Below, in pieces: positions 8,913 to 20,400 of a stretch of 64,000 bases of DNA (position 1 is the first letter of the stretch; every line of letters begins with the position of its first letter). Under the pieces are notes generated by a model. The model did not search any database, had not been told where the DNA came from, and was given only the letters and a program-made list of their open reading frames with translations. The position numbers were made by a program, and so were the translations under genes. Source of the DNA: Caecitellus pseudoparvulus (taxonomy: Eukaryota; Bigyra: Bicosoecida); assembly GCA_965644315.1 (NCBI GenBank), contig CBFFRQ010000089.1, positions 496,001 to 560,000 of the forward strand, written 5' to 3'.

Positions 8913-11167
8913 TTAGGAAAAGTGCACCTCCACCCCCAAGGCTTGTGCAGCAGAGCGGGCAGCTTCCAGAGCAGCCTGAACGTCCGGCGTGGCTTGTGCT
9001 GCGTGGGTGCGCAGGCGGTGGTGGTCGTCCACGTCAGCATGCTTGCCCTCCAAGACGCCCCCTGCCTCGTCAGGCGGGGCCATGCTGACCAGGGGCAAGC
9101 CTGCCGCCCAAGCGTCATGCGCAGAGGGGGGCACGTACCCCCCCTCACAGCCCCTGGGCACGTACACACTGTACAGGTGGTCATCCACCCCCAGCGCATC
9201 CTGGGCCAGGAGGGTGTGCACGCCAGTCACGCGCCGCTGCACCAGGGGCGCTGGCCCCTCCGTGTCCCCTGGCTCGCTGGACCTGGCTGAGGCACCGCCA
9301 CCAGCCCCGCCTCGGCTGCTGCGCCGGGATCGTGAAGGGGACCGGGGGGACGCCGAGCGCCGTGAGGAGCGCGACGCAGGCCTAGGGGATGCCCCTGACT
9401 TGGACTCACCCCCGTCCTCCTCCTCGGCGGCAGGCGTGGGCGGTGGCGCAGGGCGCGCCGCCACCAGGCTCGCCAGCTGCGGCGGGGCGAGAGTCCCAGC
9501 CACCGCTTGCAGACCCTGCAGACCGACAGGGTTCCCTGCGATGCACAGCGCCGTCAGGGAAGTGCAGCCTCGAGAGAGCCACAGGGCGATGCCTGGCGTG
9601 TCGTCTGTGATGGCGGGTGCCTGAGCACCCTTTTTGCCTCCCCCGCCGCCCCCCTTCCCCTTGGGCTTGGCGCCCACTGCCTCCAGCATGCGCGGCGGCA
9701 GGGCATCCAGGGGCAAGGAGGGCATGTCCCCCGTCTCAGCCAGGGCGACCACCATGAGGTCCACGGCGGCGCGCTGTGCTGGTGCCTGCAGCTTCAGGTC
9801 CGGGAGGAACCAGGGGGTGAGGGGGGCTGCCGAGGCTGCGGAGCCCCCCTTGTCCTTCTTTGACCCGCCCTTCTTCTTCCCACTGCCTCCAGCAGCCTCA
9901 GCTGCCGCAGTGGCCGCCTCCTCTGCCACCTCAGCCGCTCGCTCCAGCAGGGCACTGCGGCTGGCATACTCGGCCTCACTCAGTGCGGCGGGGCCAGCTG
10001 CCCGGGCAATGTTCAGCACCCCCTCTGCGTCCCCGCCGCACTGTCCCACGTCCAGCTCCGCCAGGGGGGCGGGTGTATCCCGCACGCCGTGGGCCAGCGC
10101 GGTCAGGCCTTCCCCGCCCAGAGGGTTGTCAGACACGACTAGGGTTTGCAGGGTCGTGTTCGTGAGCAGAGCTGCACCCAGGCCTTCCCCCGCCTCGCGG
10201 CCCTGCAGGCCACAGCCGCGCAGGCTCAGGGCTTCCAGGGGCACTTGGGGCCAGAGCAGGGTCAGGAAGGGGGCCACGTCGCAGGTCTCGGTGGGGGGGC
10301 TGGGCGGCACCCCCTCGCCCTCCTCAGCGCCAGACACAGCACCTCCTTCCTCACGAGAGCCCTCACTGCAGCCTTCCTTCGCCTCCTCTGCCGCGCTGCC
10401 CTGAGCTGTGCTGGCTTCGTGCTCCACGGCTGCGCCCACAGCAGGCCTGCGCAGCGGGTTGTACTCCAGCGCGAGGGAGCGCACTGAACAGTCAGGCGCC
10501 GCCAGGCAGGTGGCAAGTGAGCGCACCATGTCTCCCGATAGCTGTGCATGCCACAGGTGGATGTGGCTGACGTCCCGCGCGTGGGGCAGCGTCAGGCGCA
10601 GCGCGGTGAAGGAGGCCAGGTCCACTGCCCAGCCCCGCACAGTGATGTCACCCGACGACTCCAAGTCGTACTTGTCGATGGTGACGAGGCGGCTGGCCCT
10701 GGTTGGCGTGCTGGCAGTGCGCTTACGCCCAGCGTGCTTGCGGTGGCGCATGGTGCGCACTGCAGGAGGCAGCGGCAGGGTGTGAGCGTGCCAATGCGAG
10801 GTCGCGCGTCGGCAGCCTCACGTCTCTCGGCTTCCTTCACTCTCGGCAGGATGTGTGGGTGTGGGACAATCTGCAAGGAAGATGCAGTGGTGTTAATGAT
10901 GAGTGTCGTGCCGAATCCAAGGCTCTCGGACACTGAATGCCTGCGGCAGGGCCACGCTCCGGCGTGGTGAAGCGATTTCCGCACCTTGAGCAGCTGGCAG
11001 GCAGTGAGAAAGTCCGGCCGGAAGGCGCCGGTGGTGGTCACAGGGGGGGCATCTTGATCAGGAAGGCGCTGGTCTGCACTCCAGTACCCGAACTCTGTCG
11101 GTTTGGTGGGCCCTTCGGAGACCGCGGCAGCCTTGCCCTTGCCCTTGGCCTTGCTGGAGCTGGGCAT
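8913..11167 (-). CDS. LRRC71-like leucine-rich repeat protein (3 exons)
   Basis: Exons 11167-10985, 10870-10822 and 10759-8913 give a 692-residue protein in continuous frame. After a Lys-rich start (MPSSSKAKGKGK), ribonuclease-inhibitor-type leucine-rich repeats appear in two blocks. Block one contains DVSHIHLWHAQLSGDMV, LEALSLRGCGLQG and LQTLVVSDNPLGGEGL; block two contains LTALCIAGNPVGLQGL. They are separated by a long Ala/Glu helix and a Lys/Gly stretch (GSGKKKGGSKKDKGG). This split layout, and the IHLW phrase, match LRRC71, a protein linked to cilia and flagella in animals. An Arg/Ser-rich segment (SRSSRRSASPRSPSRSRRSS) precedes the C-terminus and is unusual. The cilium link is inferred from family, not seen here. 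Upstream is a 289-base divergent promoter shared with the 11457 gene. Confidence 0.75.
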
Positions 11168-11456
11168 GCCTCCTTGCCAGTCCTGCAGACGGCTGCTGAA
11201 GTTGCGACAAGACAGGCGGCGTCACCATACCACGTGCACTGCGCACATGCTGCGCGCGCCTGCTTCTGTGGACACGTGTGGTTTTTGTCACAGCTGGCGC
11301 TCTGTCCCACCTGAGCACGGAGAGTGCGCGTGCCACTTCGCGGCTCCCGCCACATCCCCCACACCTGCACACCTTCTCGGGCGCGTGCTTCCACCGCGCC
11401 ATCCTGCCGCCGTGCTCCCGCCTAGTGGGAGAGGCTGCCGTTGTCCACCCGCCAGG

Positions 11457-14400
11457 ATGGCCAAGGGCGCCAAGCGTGGCTCGCCCGGCTCGGGGCCGCA
11501 CTGGCACCTGAGCAAGCGAGGCCTGCACGAGGGCTTGGACGGGCAGCTGTGGATTTACTGGTACCTGCAGGTGATCTTCGGCCTCCTCGTGGCGGTGTTT
11601 GGCGCCGTCGTCGCATACTTCACGTATGGAGCGGCGTGGTCCCCCATCGCCCTCGCTGCCACCAGCGCCGCCTTTGCCTTGGTTGTCTGGCTGTTCGAGC
11701 CGTGGGCAGTGAAGACGCTGCAGCGATCAGGAGTGGAGGTGCACGTGTACATCACCATGTGTTTCTACTACCTCGTCATGTCCTGCTTGACGGTCTTCTC
11801 TGGCTGGTGCCTGGTGCAGGTGAAGTCGGTGCGTGCTCGCGAGCCAGGTGCACTGCCGCAGCTATTTCCGCTGCTCCGCGGCGCCCTGAGAGGCGTCTGT
11901 GCAGCCCCCCAGGCACTGTGCGCCTGCGCGACGAATCACAGGGGGAGCAATTCTTCGAGGAGAACTGGATTATTCTACAGAACCTCGTCATTCCGTTCAC
12001 GACGCAGCTGGAGGCGAAGCGGCAGTTCGTGCAATTTCAGCAGATTCTGTCCGGGTGTGGCTTCTTCATGGTGCTGCTGGCGACGCCAGCCCTCAGCCGC
12101 ATGTGGCTGCACTTGGGTGGCCTGCAGGCCCTTGTGCGCCGGTCCTGGGGCATCATGCTGCCCCAGATGGCCCTGCTCTTCGCGCTGGCCAGCGCTGTCG
12201 CAGGGCTGACCATCGACGCTGTGCAGGTGGCGCTGTACGCGACGCCGCAAGGCAGCGACTCCCTCACCACCCTGGCCGTGGCCTCCATCATGGTGGTCAC
12301 CACCGTCCTGATTGCAGTCATCATGGCCCTGCGCTGGGGCTCCTACCACCTCACCTACACTCTCTCTGCCGCCCTCCTCGTCCCCTGGACACTCATCCTC
12401 CTCATCACCGGCAGCGTCATCGTGGCACAGTCAGAGGTGGCACCCGCCTACGTCAAGGAGCACTGGAGCGAGCTGCAGAACTTCGTCGGGCCCAAGTTCG
12501 CAGCAGGCGGCCCCAACAAGTATGCCCAGGCCGCCGCCCTGCGCATGGAGCAGGCAGGCACCCTCGCCCTCGTCACGGGCATGACGGCGTTGGTGTACAT
12601 CTTCACAGGCCTGCGCAGCGCCTGCTGGGCCCTCACACTGGGGCCCAACTCCCTGGAGGCCGCCATGGCACCTGCTTCAGACTCAGCCCTGGCTTCTCTA
12701 GGGGACAGCTGGCAGGGCAAGGGTGGGTATGGCTCGGTGGGTGGCGGGGAGGCAGCTGCTCCCGCGGCGACCTCCTCAGCCCCCCCTCGCACGTCAGATG
12801 GGGAGGCCCTGGCATCCTACCAGGGGCAGAAGCTCGCGGAGCTGGACGCAGAGGGCGGGCACATGGAGGGTGTGGAGATTGACGCGGAGTCTGTCACCAG
12901 TGAGGCTGCTGGGGCGAACGACACGTTCGAGGGGGTGGAGACGCCCCACCTGGGCCCACGCCAGCCCCCTGGGGAGGAGGACGGCACACCCCCCTTGAGT
13001 CGGTCCACCCTGGACGGCTCCACTCGCCGCACCAGTGTGAACACCTTCCGGTACGCCAAGCACTCGAGCGTGTTCGCGACGGCGCAGCCAGCGTCAGCTG
13101 GGGACTGGTGCCAGGCCACGACAGCGCAGTCCCTGCACACTCTGCGCATGGAGTGGAAGTGCTTCGCCGTCGTAGGGGCCATCTTCGTGGTGGTGTTGGG
13201 GGCCTTGGGCGGGGGCATGTACCAGCTGCAGGCTGACGCGCTGTGCGGAGCGCTGTCGCGGGACGGCGAGGCGCCTCACCACGTGTCCTTTTCAGCACGA
13301 GTGCCCGTGCAGCTCTTCCCCACGCTGAACATCATCAACAAGTACCCCCTGGGCACGGTGCAGGTGTTCTGGGACCTGGACGTCACGGACGGCATGGCCA
13401 ACATCACCGTGGAGCAGTGGGCTGTGGAGCAGCAGCACATGCTGACGCAGGAGAAGTTCGACCGCGCCCTCACCAGCATCGTGGACGAGGAGGGCGGCGA
13501 CGACTTCTTCGCAGACCACAACACGTACTACACGTACAACCTGGACATGAGCCCGGCAGCGCAGAACACCACATACGGCGCTGCGAAGGCGGACTGCGTC
13601 GCGACAGCCGTCATCATCACCATGCCTGCGCTGACCCTGCAGACCACCATGCGTGTGACGGGGGACCACGTCTTCACCAACCTCACTGGCACCCTGGACA
13701 CGTCCACCTTCCAGTCGTATCTGCGGGCAGCCCTGGTCACGTCGGTGGATGGGCCCATCTTGGTGCAGAATTTCTTCAGCAACCTGCAGGACCCCATCTT
13801 CAACACGCCGCCCCCCGCCACGCGGGCATTGAACCTCACCTCCCTCACCGGGGACATCCACGCTGAGCTGGTGCTGTCTGAGAACGGCGCCGACTTGGAG
13901 ACTGGCGGCAACATTCACACCGCCCTGCTCATGGGCGGCCACATCCAGCTGCCTGCCGGCATCAACCTGCACGGGGATGTGTCCCTGCTGTGCCATGGTG
14001 CGGGGCGCATCGCCGCCACGGGCATCATGACTGGCTCCAACTACTACATGCAGACGTTTGTGGGAGACATCATCATCGACCAGGGCGAGGGGTTCGTCCT
14101 GAACAACGTGGACATCCGCTCCACGTGGGGCCATGTCTACCTCAACAGCATGCTGTTCCTGGCCGCCAACCAGACCACGGTGCGCACACGCGCGGGCGTG
14201 TCTGGGGCGGCCGTGTACGGCAACTACCTGGACGTGCAGACGGACTTTGGGGAGATCAGCCTGGCGGAAGTGTTCATCGGCCTGGACACGCCTGAGGACA
14301 CGACCAACAAGGGCCTCTTCCCGCCCTCGGACATCACCGCGCCGTACCGCGAGCCGGGTGTGTTCTTGGCGTCCAACTACGGCAAGCTCACTCTCATCGG

Positions 14401-14728
14401 CTTGGGCGGCGGCCTCCTCGCCAGCTCTGAGCCTGGCACCCTGCCCTTCGCCAAGCGCATGGGGCTGACGCTGGAGACGGTGCACTCTGACATCCGCGTG
14501 CAGGTGAACGGGGGAGGATACACGGGGCCGTACCAGATCTCCACAGAGGATGGGGAGGTGGTGGTGGAGCTGGAGGGTATCCAGGGTCCCTCCAGTGGCT
14601 ACCTCGGCACGCCCAGCCTCAAGCCAGGCGAGGCGTCCGTGGGGCACCTCAACATCACCTCCACCAACGGTGATGTGGACTTCAGCCTCATGGTGAACCC
14701 CATGGGGGACTTGGGTGGACTGTTCTAG
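11457..14728 (+). CDS. polytopic membrane protein with large beta-rich ectodomain (2 exons)
   Basis: Exons 11457-11819 and 11942-14728 join in phase 0 through GTGAAG...CACAG to give 1,049 residues. The first 400 residues hold about eight hydrophobic helices, including LWIYWYLQVIFGLLVAVFGA and MVVTTVLIAVIMALRW. A Ser/Gly/Glu-rich loop of about 150 residues follows. A last TM helix (FAVVGAIFVVVLGALGGGMY, near residue 530) leads into a C-terminal domain of about 500 residues rich in Asn, Thr, Val and Gly. That domain has many N-glycosylation sequons and short repeating strands (GDIHAELVLSENGADLETGG, TSTNGDVDFSLMV) like DUF4097 or adhesin-type beta-solenoids. I infer a surface protein with an extracellular beta-solenoid. 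I do not recognise the family. It diverges from the LRRC71-like gene. Confidence 0.7.
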
Positions 14729-14990
14729 GACTCTGTTGTTGGTCTGCCCCCCCCCACAATCCCATTCTCCTTGTTTCCCTCACCGCGCTTGCCTCAGATG
14801 CCCTCCCTCGCAAAATTGCCCCGCCGTACGTTCTCCCCGACTACGCTGCCCTGAAGATGCTCACAATCGCACAGCAGTGCACGGCATACCTCCCTTCAGC
14901 GACCGCGCGTGAGCGACGAGTTGGAGCGTGACGTACCACGCAAATTCCGCAGGGGCACAGGCACCCCTTCCACACAGCACAAGGGCAGCG

Positions 14991-15357
14991 ATGAGCGCCG
15001 GGAAGTCTGCAGTGCTGGCACTGTACCGCGACATGCTGCGCAATGCTCGCGGCTTCAAGGTGCGACAGGCGCTGAGTGGCGCGGCGCCGGCGCTCGCGTT
15101 GTGCTCTCGGCTGCTCAAGCTTGCGCCGCACTGCTACCCCATGCTCTTGCGCGCAGGACTACAATTTCAAGCATTACGCCATGCGGACGGTGAAGGCCAA
15201 GTTCAGAGCAGGCGCGAGCGCAGAGGGCGAGGCAGCGCAGGCACTGGTGGCTGAGGCGCAGGCTCAGGCAGCCATGCTGCAGCGCCAGGCGCTGATCAGC
15301 AACATGTACAGCAAGGCCACCAGCGTCATGCAGCACGCGGCAGGGGCGCGGGCGTGA
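14991..15357 (+). CDS. LYRM4: ISD11/LYRM4, LYR-motif subunit of the mitochondrial cysteine desulfurase
   Basis: Exons 14991-15059 and 15157-15357 (intron of 97 bases, GTGCGA donor) give 89 residues, close to human LYRM4 at 91. The LYR motif is at residues 11-13 (VLALYRDML). The second exon begins DYNFKHYAMRTVKAKFR, the most conserved ISD11 segment, followed by an Ala-rich helix and RQALISNMYS. ISD11 binds and stabilises the NFS1 cysteine desulfurase together with acyl carrier protein, at the first step of mitochondrial Fe-S cluster assembly. No presequence is obvious, as is normal for this family. The stop is 35 bases from that of the convergent WW/PH gene. Confidence 0.92.
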
Positions 15358-15392
15358 AATTGAGAACATAGCATTGCACCCCACACTGCACG

Positions 15393-16874
15393 TCAGTCTT
15401 CCTCATCAATCTCCTCATCCAGCTCGCCCAGCGCCGTCAGCCAGGAGCGCTTGGTGTCCTCGTCCAGGCACTCGAAGGTGAAGACGCGCTCTGGCTTGGG
15501 GTTGGTGGCGTTGTCCCGGGAGTACGCTGACTGCGTCTTGGACAGGATGGGCACCAGCTGGAACACCCGGGGCGTGTCCTTGCCAGCATCCACGGTGTAG
15601 TTGAGCGGGTCGATGAACATGTTCTTCTGGGGTGGCTTCACCCCCACATCCGCCATGCTCTTGTAGTAGGCCAGCTTGCCGCTGCGCAGGACCAGCCACC
15701 GGTCCCGCATGCCCACACTGCCGAACATGCGCGTGCCGCCGCCAGACTTCTTCACGAGGGAGGAGTAGTCGGTCAGCTGCTTCTTCCAGGTGGTGGGGGG
15801 GGGCTCGTAGTTGCCAGCATCAGGGGGGGCGGGGGGGGGGTCACACGTGGGCACGCCCCGCACGTCCTCTGGTGGGGGCGGCGGCGGCGCCGAGGACGAC
15901 ACATCGCCCGTGATGCTGTTCACGTAGAAGACCTCCTCGGGGTCCCCCTGCCCCACCTTCTCGATGATGCGCTCTGACGTGCGCAGGACGGGGCGCAAGG
16001 CAGCCTCGCATGCGACGGGGTTGGAGTACCGCTTGCTGCCACGGATGCCCAGGCAGCGGTCGTTGGCATCCGCCTGTGCCTTCTGCTGCTGCTCGTCCAG
16101 GATCTGCTTGCGCGTCATGAACACCCACGCCTCGTGCAGGTGCCGGCCGTCGAAGTCCTCGGGCTTGTCGTCGAACTCCCGCCGCTCAGAGCGCGCCTTG
16201 TTGAAGTAGTACACACAGGAGTGCTCGAAGTCCCACCGCAACACCCACTGTGGTGCGTACTCCACGCCGTCAGTGGCAAAGGCAGGTGGGCGCTCCCACA
16301 TCGTCTCCGCAGTCTCCATGTTCACGTAGTAGTGGCAGCGCTCCTTGGGGTCCCACTCCTCCACCCACTTGGGCCCCACATACGGCATTTCCTCATAGCG
16401 ACCATCGTCATTGGGCGCTGGGCGCCGGAAGCGCCGGGTGCGGTACCGCCTGTTCCACCAAAATGTGGTACCTGGAGCATCTGTCAATTCCATCCACCCA
16501 GGCTGCAGCTCCTGCTGCGCCACTGTGAGCGGGGCGGCGGCGTGGGGTGTAGCGGCTGGCATTCGCGAAACGCGCGGCGAAACCCCGAGGCGCTGCGCGG
16601 CTTCCCACGCACGCTTGTCGTCTTCCCGCAACAAGTCAAAGGAGATGGGGGGCAAGTTCCCGCTAAAGATTTCATACGCTGTGGGCCCAGCCACACCTCC
16701 GCCTTTCGGGCGGTGCAAGGCCTTGGTCATCACGGGCAAGTTCCCGCTGATGAGGTTCCAGGCTGGCAATCCATAGTCTTTGCGCAGCACGGCAGTCATG
16801 TTTACGTCCACGTCCTCTGCAGACTTGGGCGCCTTCTTCATCCCGGCGCCCACCCCCGTCGCTGCGGCAGCCAT
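15393..16874 (-). CDS. WW-repeat and PH-domain protein
   Basis: A single-exon protein of 493 residues starting at the ATG complementary to 16872-16874. The N-terminus repeats a short SGNLP motif twice (NLISGNLPVMTK and EIFSGNLPPISF). Three or four WW-like units follow: GWMELTDAPGTTFWWNRRY, WVEEWDPKERCHYYVNMET with MWERPPAF, then RWDFEHSCVYYFNKARSE, then EVFYVNSITGDVSSSAPPPP. The C-terminal 110 residues look like a pleckstrin-homology domain (MRDRWLVLRSGKLAYYKSMA through RSWLTALGELDEE, with the PH-type terminal Trp). A proline-rich linker (PPPPPPEDV, CDPPPAPPD) joins them. WW domains bind proline-rich peptides and PH domains bind lipids or proteins, so a membrane-linked adaptor is likely. The specific family is unknown. 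It shares domain types with the fimbrin-like protein at 27726-32538. Confidence 0.75.
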   Translation of the reverse strand: MAAAATGVGAGMKKAPKSAEDVDVNMTAVLRKDYGLPAWNLISGNLPVMTKALHRPKGGGVAGPTAYEIFSGNLPPISFDLLREDDKRAWEAAQRLGVSPRVSRMPAATPHAAAPLTVAQQELQPGWMELTDAPGTTFWWNRRYRTRRFRRPAPNDDGRYEEMPYVGPKWVEEWDPKERCHYYVNMETAETMWERPPAFATDGVEYAPQWVLRWDFEHSCVYYFNKARSERREFDDKPEDFDGRHLHEAWVFMTRKQILDEQQQKAQADANDRCLGIRGSKRYSNPVACEAALRPVLRTSERIIEKVGQGDPEEVFYVNSITGDVSSSAPPPPPPEDVRGVPTCDPPPAPPDAGNYEPPPTTWKKQLTDYSSLVKKSGGGTRMFGSVGMRDRWLVLRSGKLAYYKSMADVGVKPPQKNMFIDPLNYTVDAGKDTPRVFQLVPILSKTQSAYSRDNATNPKPERVFTFECLDEDTKRSWLTALGELDEEIDEED

Positions 16875-17470
16875 GTTGCTGTGACAGTGCAGTCGCTGCA
16901 GCTGCGCCCTCGTGCAGGCTACGCGAGCGGCAAGAGCGAAGGTGGTGCAAGGGCACAGCCGAGGGCCAGACCCAGCTGTGTGGCCTGCGAGTCTCGGGCG
17001 GGGTCCCGTTGCAGGTGCGCTTCAGCGCTGCCCTGCCGCAAGGTGCACTGCACTTGAGTTGCCTTCCCGCGGGCCACTGCTTGTTTCGCAGTCGTGCCTG
17101 TGAGAGCAACGAGTCAGAGGCGCATGCAGGGGGGTGCGACGGTGGGGCGGATGAGGTTTGCACGAGGTGTGCCGGCATTGGTGGAGTGAAGGGGGCGCTC
17201 GCAGGATTCTGAGGGGGGAGCATCGGCAAGCCTGCCACTCACACGCAAGCTGCTGCTCCCACTCCTCGCGAAACGACATCAGACTCCGCGTCAAAACGCA
17301 ACGCAGGCAATGAAGGGGACCATTCAGCACATTAAGACACCCTCCCACACCCAGCCTTCCCGCGACAGTCCCGGAAGCCCGCCTGCGTTTCCTGCACGGC
17401 CGGGCACGGCCGGCGTGGTGCCTGGCTCAGGGTCCAACCCATTTCCGCACCCCGCACCGCCCCGACAACC
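16875..17470. other. divergent promoter region
   Basis: A 596-base gap between the ATG of the WW/PH gene (minus) and the ATG of VPS15 (plus), so it must hold both promoters and 5' UTRs. I see no TATA box at a convincing distance, no RNA gene and no repeat. Confidence 0.5.
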
Positions 17471-20400
17471 ATGGGCAATGCTGTGGCAGCCGGCACGGGC
17501 CCGGCGCTGGATATCGCTGCTGTGGTGCGCCACGAACTGCCACAGTTGGGCGAAGGCCCTCTGCGCACACTGTCCTCCAGCAAGTTCCTCAAATCGGTGC
17601 ATTGCGAGACAGGCGACGGCGCCGCTGCCCTGGTGAAGGTGTACGCGTTGCCACCCGATGCGGGGAGCAACGCAACTGCCTTCCGCACAATCGCCAGGCG
17701 TCTACTGGCCCTTCGTCGCCGCGTGGGCATTGCACACACTCCCCACGCCGTGCCGTACTCCCTCGTGTGCTTGGGCTCACGACACGCGACGGGGCTGCTG
17801 GTGCGCCAGTACTTCGCCACCACCCTCGCCTCGCGCCTGCACCAGCGCCCCTTCCTCACCCACATGGACCGCCTGTGGATCACATTTCAGTTGCTGGAGG
17901 CGCTGCGCCAGTGCCATGAAGCTGGCCTGCGGCACGGTGACCTGACGCCGGACAACATCGCCATGACTTCCTGGGACTGGCCCGTTCTGGTGGATTGGGC
18001 ACCCCACAAGCCGACATTCCTGCCTGTGGCGGACCCGACGAACTACTTGTATTTTTTTTCTGCGGCTGCAGACCGGCGCCGCTGTTGTGTTGCGCCGGAG
18101 CGCTTCACAGACGACCCCTCCCTGCTGACCGGCGCCGGAGGCAGCAGTAGCGGCGCCTACGCTGGCCACGCGGCGGGCAGCTTGCCCTCCACAGCAGCCT
18201 CGTCCCGTGCAGCCGCATCGCAGGCTGTGGAAATGGGCCAGGCCTCCAGGCAGGAGCGGGTTTCGGCGGCGGGCTCAGCCCCTGGGCACCGCGCCACCAT
18301 CACAAACACGACCAGTGAAACTGCAGACGAGGTACTGCTGCCCAGCATGGACGTGTATTCTTTGGGTTGCGTCCTGGGTGAGATGTGGTGCGGGGGACGG
18401 CCCCTCCTGGACCTCCCAGCGGCACTGCAGTACCACAAGGGGTGCATGGGGGGGCAAGGTAGCACCCCCCCCGCTCAGCCCTCCTCGCATCCATCCTCGC
18501 CCCTCCCAGCACTGCGAGACCCAGTACACGCTGTGGCGGCAAAGGTGGGCGTCATTTCCGCCCTGGAAGACCACGTCGTGGAGCCAGGCGGCCCTGATGG
18601 GCCCATGGCCCGCCTCATCGCACACATGGTGCAGGGGCAACCACACCGGCGGTGGACTGCGGCGGAGTACTTGAGCTTGCTGAAGGGAACGCTCTTTCCG
18701 CGGGCATTCCACCAGGCACTGCACCCGCTGTGCCACGCCTTCTTGGCGCCGGACATGTCCTCTGCTGACGCGCGCATGGCGCTGCTGCTGCGCATGTACC
18801 CACACCTGCTAGCCACAGTGCTGGGGTGCGTGGATCCCCATGGGCAGTACGTGCTGCACTGCATGGCCAGCGCTGTGGACAGCGCAGCAGGCGCCGAGCA
18901 AGGCATGGACCCTGCCTCCCTCCCTCATCACGCCCGGGTGGAGGTGGGGGTGGGGCAAGACGGCGGCCCCCCAGCGCCCACAGCAGTGCACATGCCCACT
19001 GCTGGCGCCTCTGCCACCCTGGACACCCTTGCGGCAGCCCAGTGGGAGTGGTGCATGCATGACGCGGCGCAGCCACCTGTGGCGCTGGACGTGTCGGCGT
19101 TTTACGCACCGTGGGTGCCCGGCGCCGCCACGTCAGAAGAGGTGCAAGCTTCCCTCGCCGAGTGGCAGGAGCTTGCAACACTGCACTGGGGCGAGGCGGG
19201 GCCAACAGAGCACCCGTTAGTGGACCGTCAGGCCTCAGACACCTCCACTGGCAGCGATTGGGAGATGGTCAAGACATACCCAGACATTTTGCAGGAGCAG
19301 CAGTCAGCTAGCCAGGAGCACCCGGCGCAGGAAGGGGCCACTCCGGCACCACCCACAACACCGGGTAGCGCCAAGGAGGCAAGCACCCTGGACACTTCCC
19401 CCATCCCTGCGCAGCATGCCAGCGCCATCCGCCTGTGCCTGCGTCTCATCACCTCCTGCCTACGGTCCGTCAGCTCGCCCGCCCTGCGTGTGGCTGGCAT
19501 TGCCCTGCTCGGGCGATTAGCCCTGCTGCCTGCCCCCGCCATTGCCGACTCAGACCGCCTGCAGAGGGTGATTCCGTACCTGGTGCCATGCCTGCGGGAC
19601 ACCAGCGCCCTGGTGCGAGCCCACGCCCTCAGCGCCATCACTGGCATCCTCGAGGAAGTTGTGGAGTTCCCCGCCACGGAGAGCCAGATCATGCCCATGT
19701 ACATCAAGCCTGCCGTGGAGCACCTGGAAGGCGATCCCTCGGGCGTCGTCAGGGCCACCCTGGCCGGGGCACTTCCCCGGCTGTCAGCCGTTGCTCAGCG
19801 ATTTCAAGACGTGACCCACTGGCGCGATACGGCGCCGGACGGCTCAAGTCACCCAGGCTTGGCCAGCCCCAGCCCAGACGCCCTGTCACCCAGCAACAGC
19901 ACCAGCACGCTGGACGCCGGTGGCAGCCATGCTGCAACACCAGTCGCTGGCGCTGAGCAGGGCTCTGAGGCAGGCCTGGAAGCCCTGGCCGCGTCAGGCG
20001 ACACGGCGACGTCCCTGCTCACGAGCCAAGTCCGCCTGTCTCTGCAAGGCACCATCATGCAGCTGGCGGGGCTCACATCGGCCGCGTCTGGTGTGCAGGC
20101 CACAGCACTGCAACTGGCCGTGCAGAGCCCCGCCATACGCGCTGCGGGGGTGGCCCTGGATCACAGCGCCATGGTGGCATCCATGGCGCAGTCACTGGCT
20201 GGGTCCCCCTCTTCTGGCGACGTGTTTGACGATGTGGGTGTCACGCCCGCCCTTCCGCGCCTGGTGCTGGACCTGGCAGACATCGCTCAGCGAGCGTGCC
20301 AGGACCTGCAGGCGCTGGCAGGCGAAGGGCCTGCCCAGCCCTGGCAGGTGCAGGACGCCCTGTCAGTGTGGCGAGGCTTCAGCAGCACACTGGCAGCCTC

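Noticed and set aside
9400-10400. Compositional shift in the LRRC71-like gene as a sign of transfer
   Set aside because: The Gly/Lys/Ala and Arg/Ser stretches are low-complexity linkers in an otherwise family-typical protein, so no transfer is needed.
13292-14647. A 451-codon open frame opposite the beta-rich membrane protein
   Set aside because: Antisense shadow in GC-rich DNA; His/Val-rich sequence without motifs.
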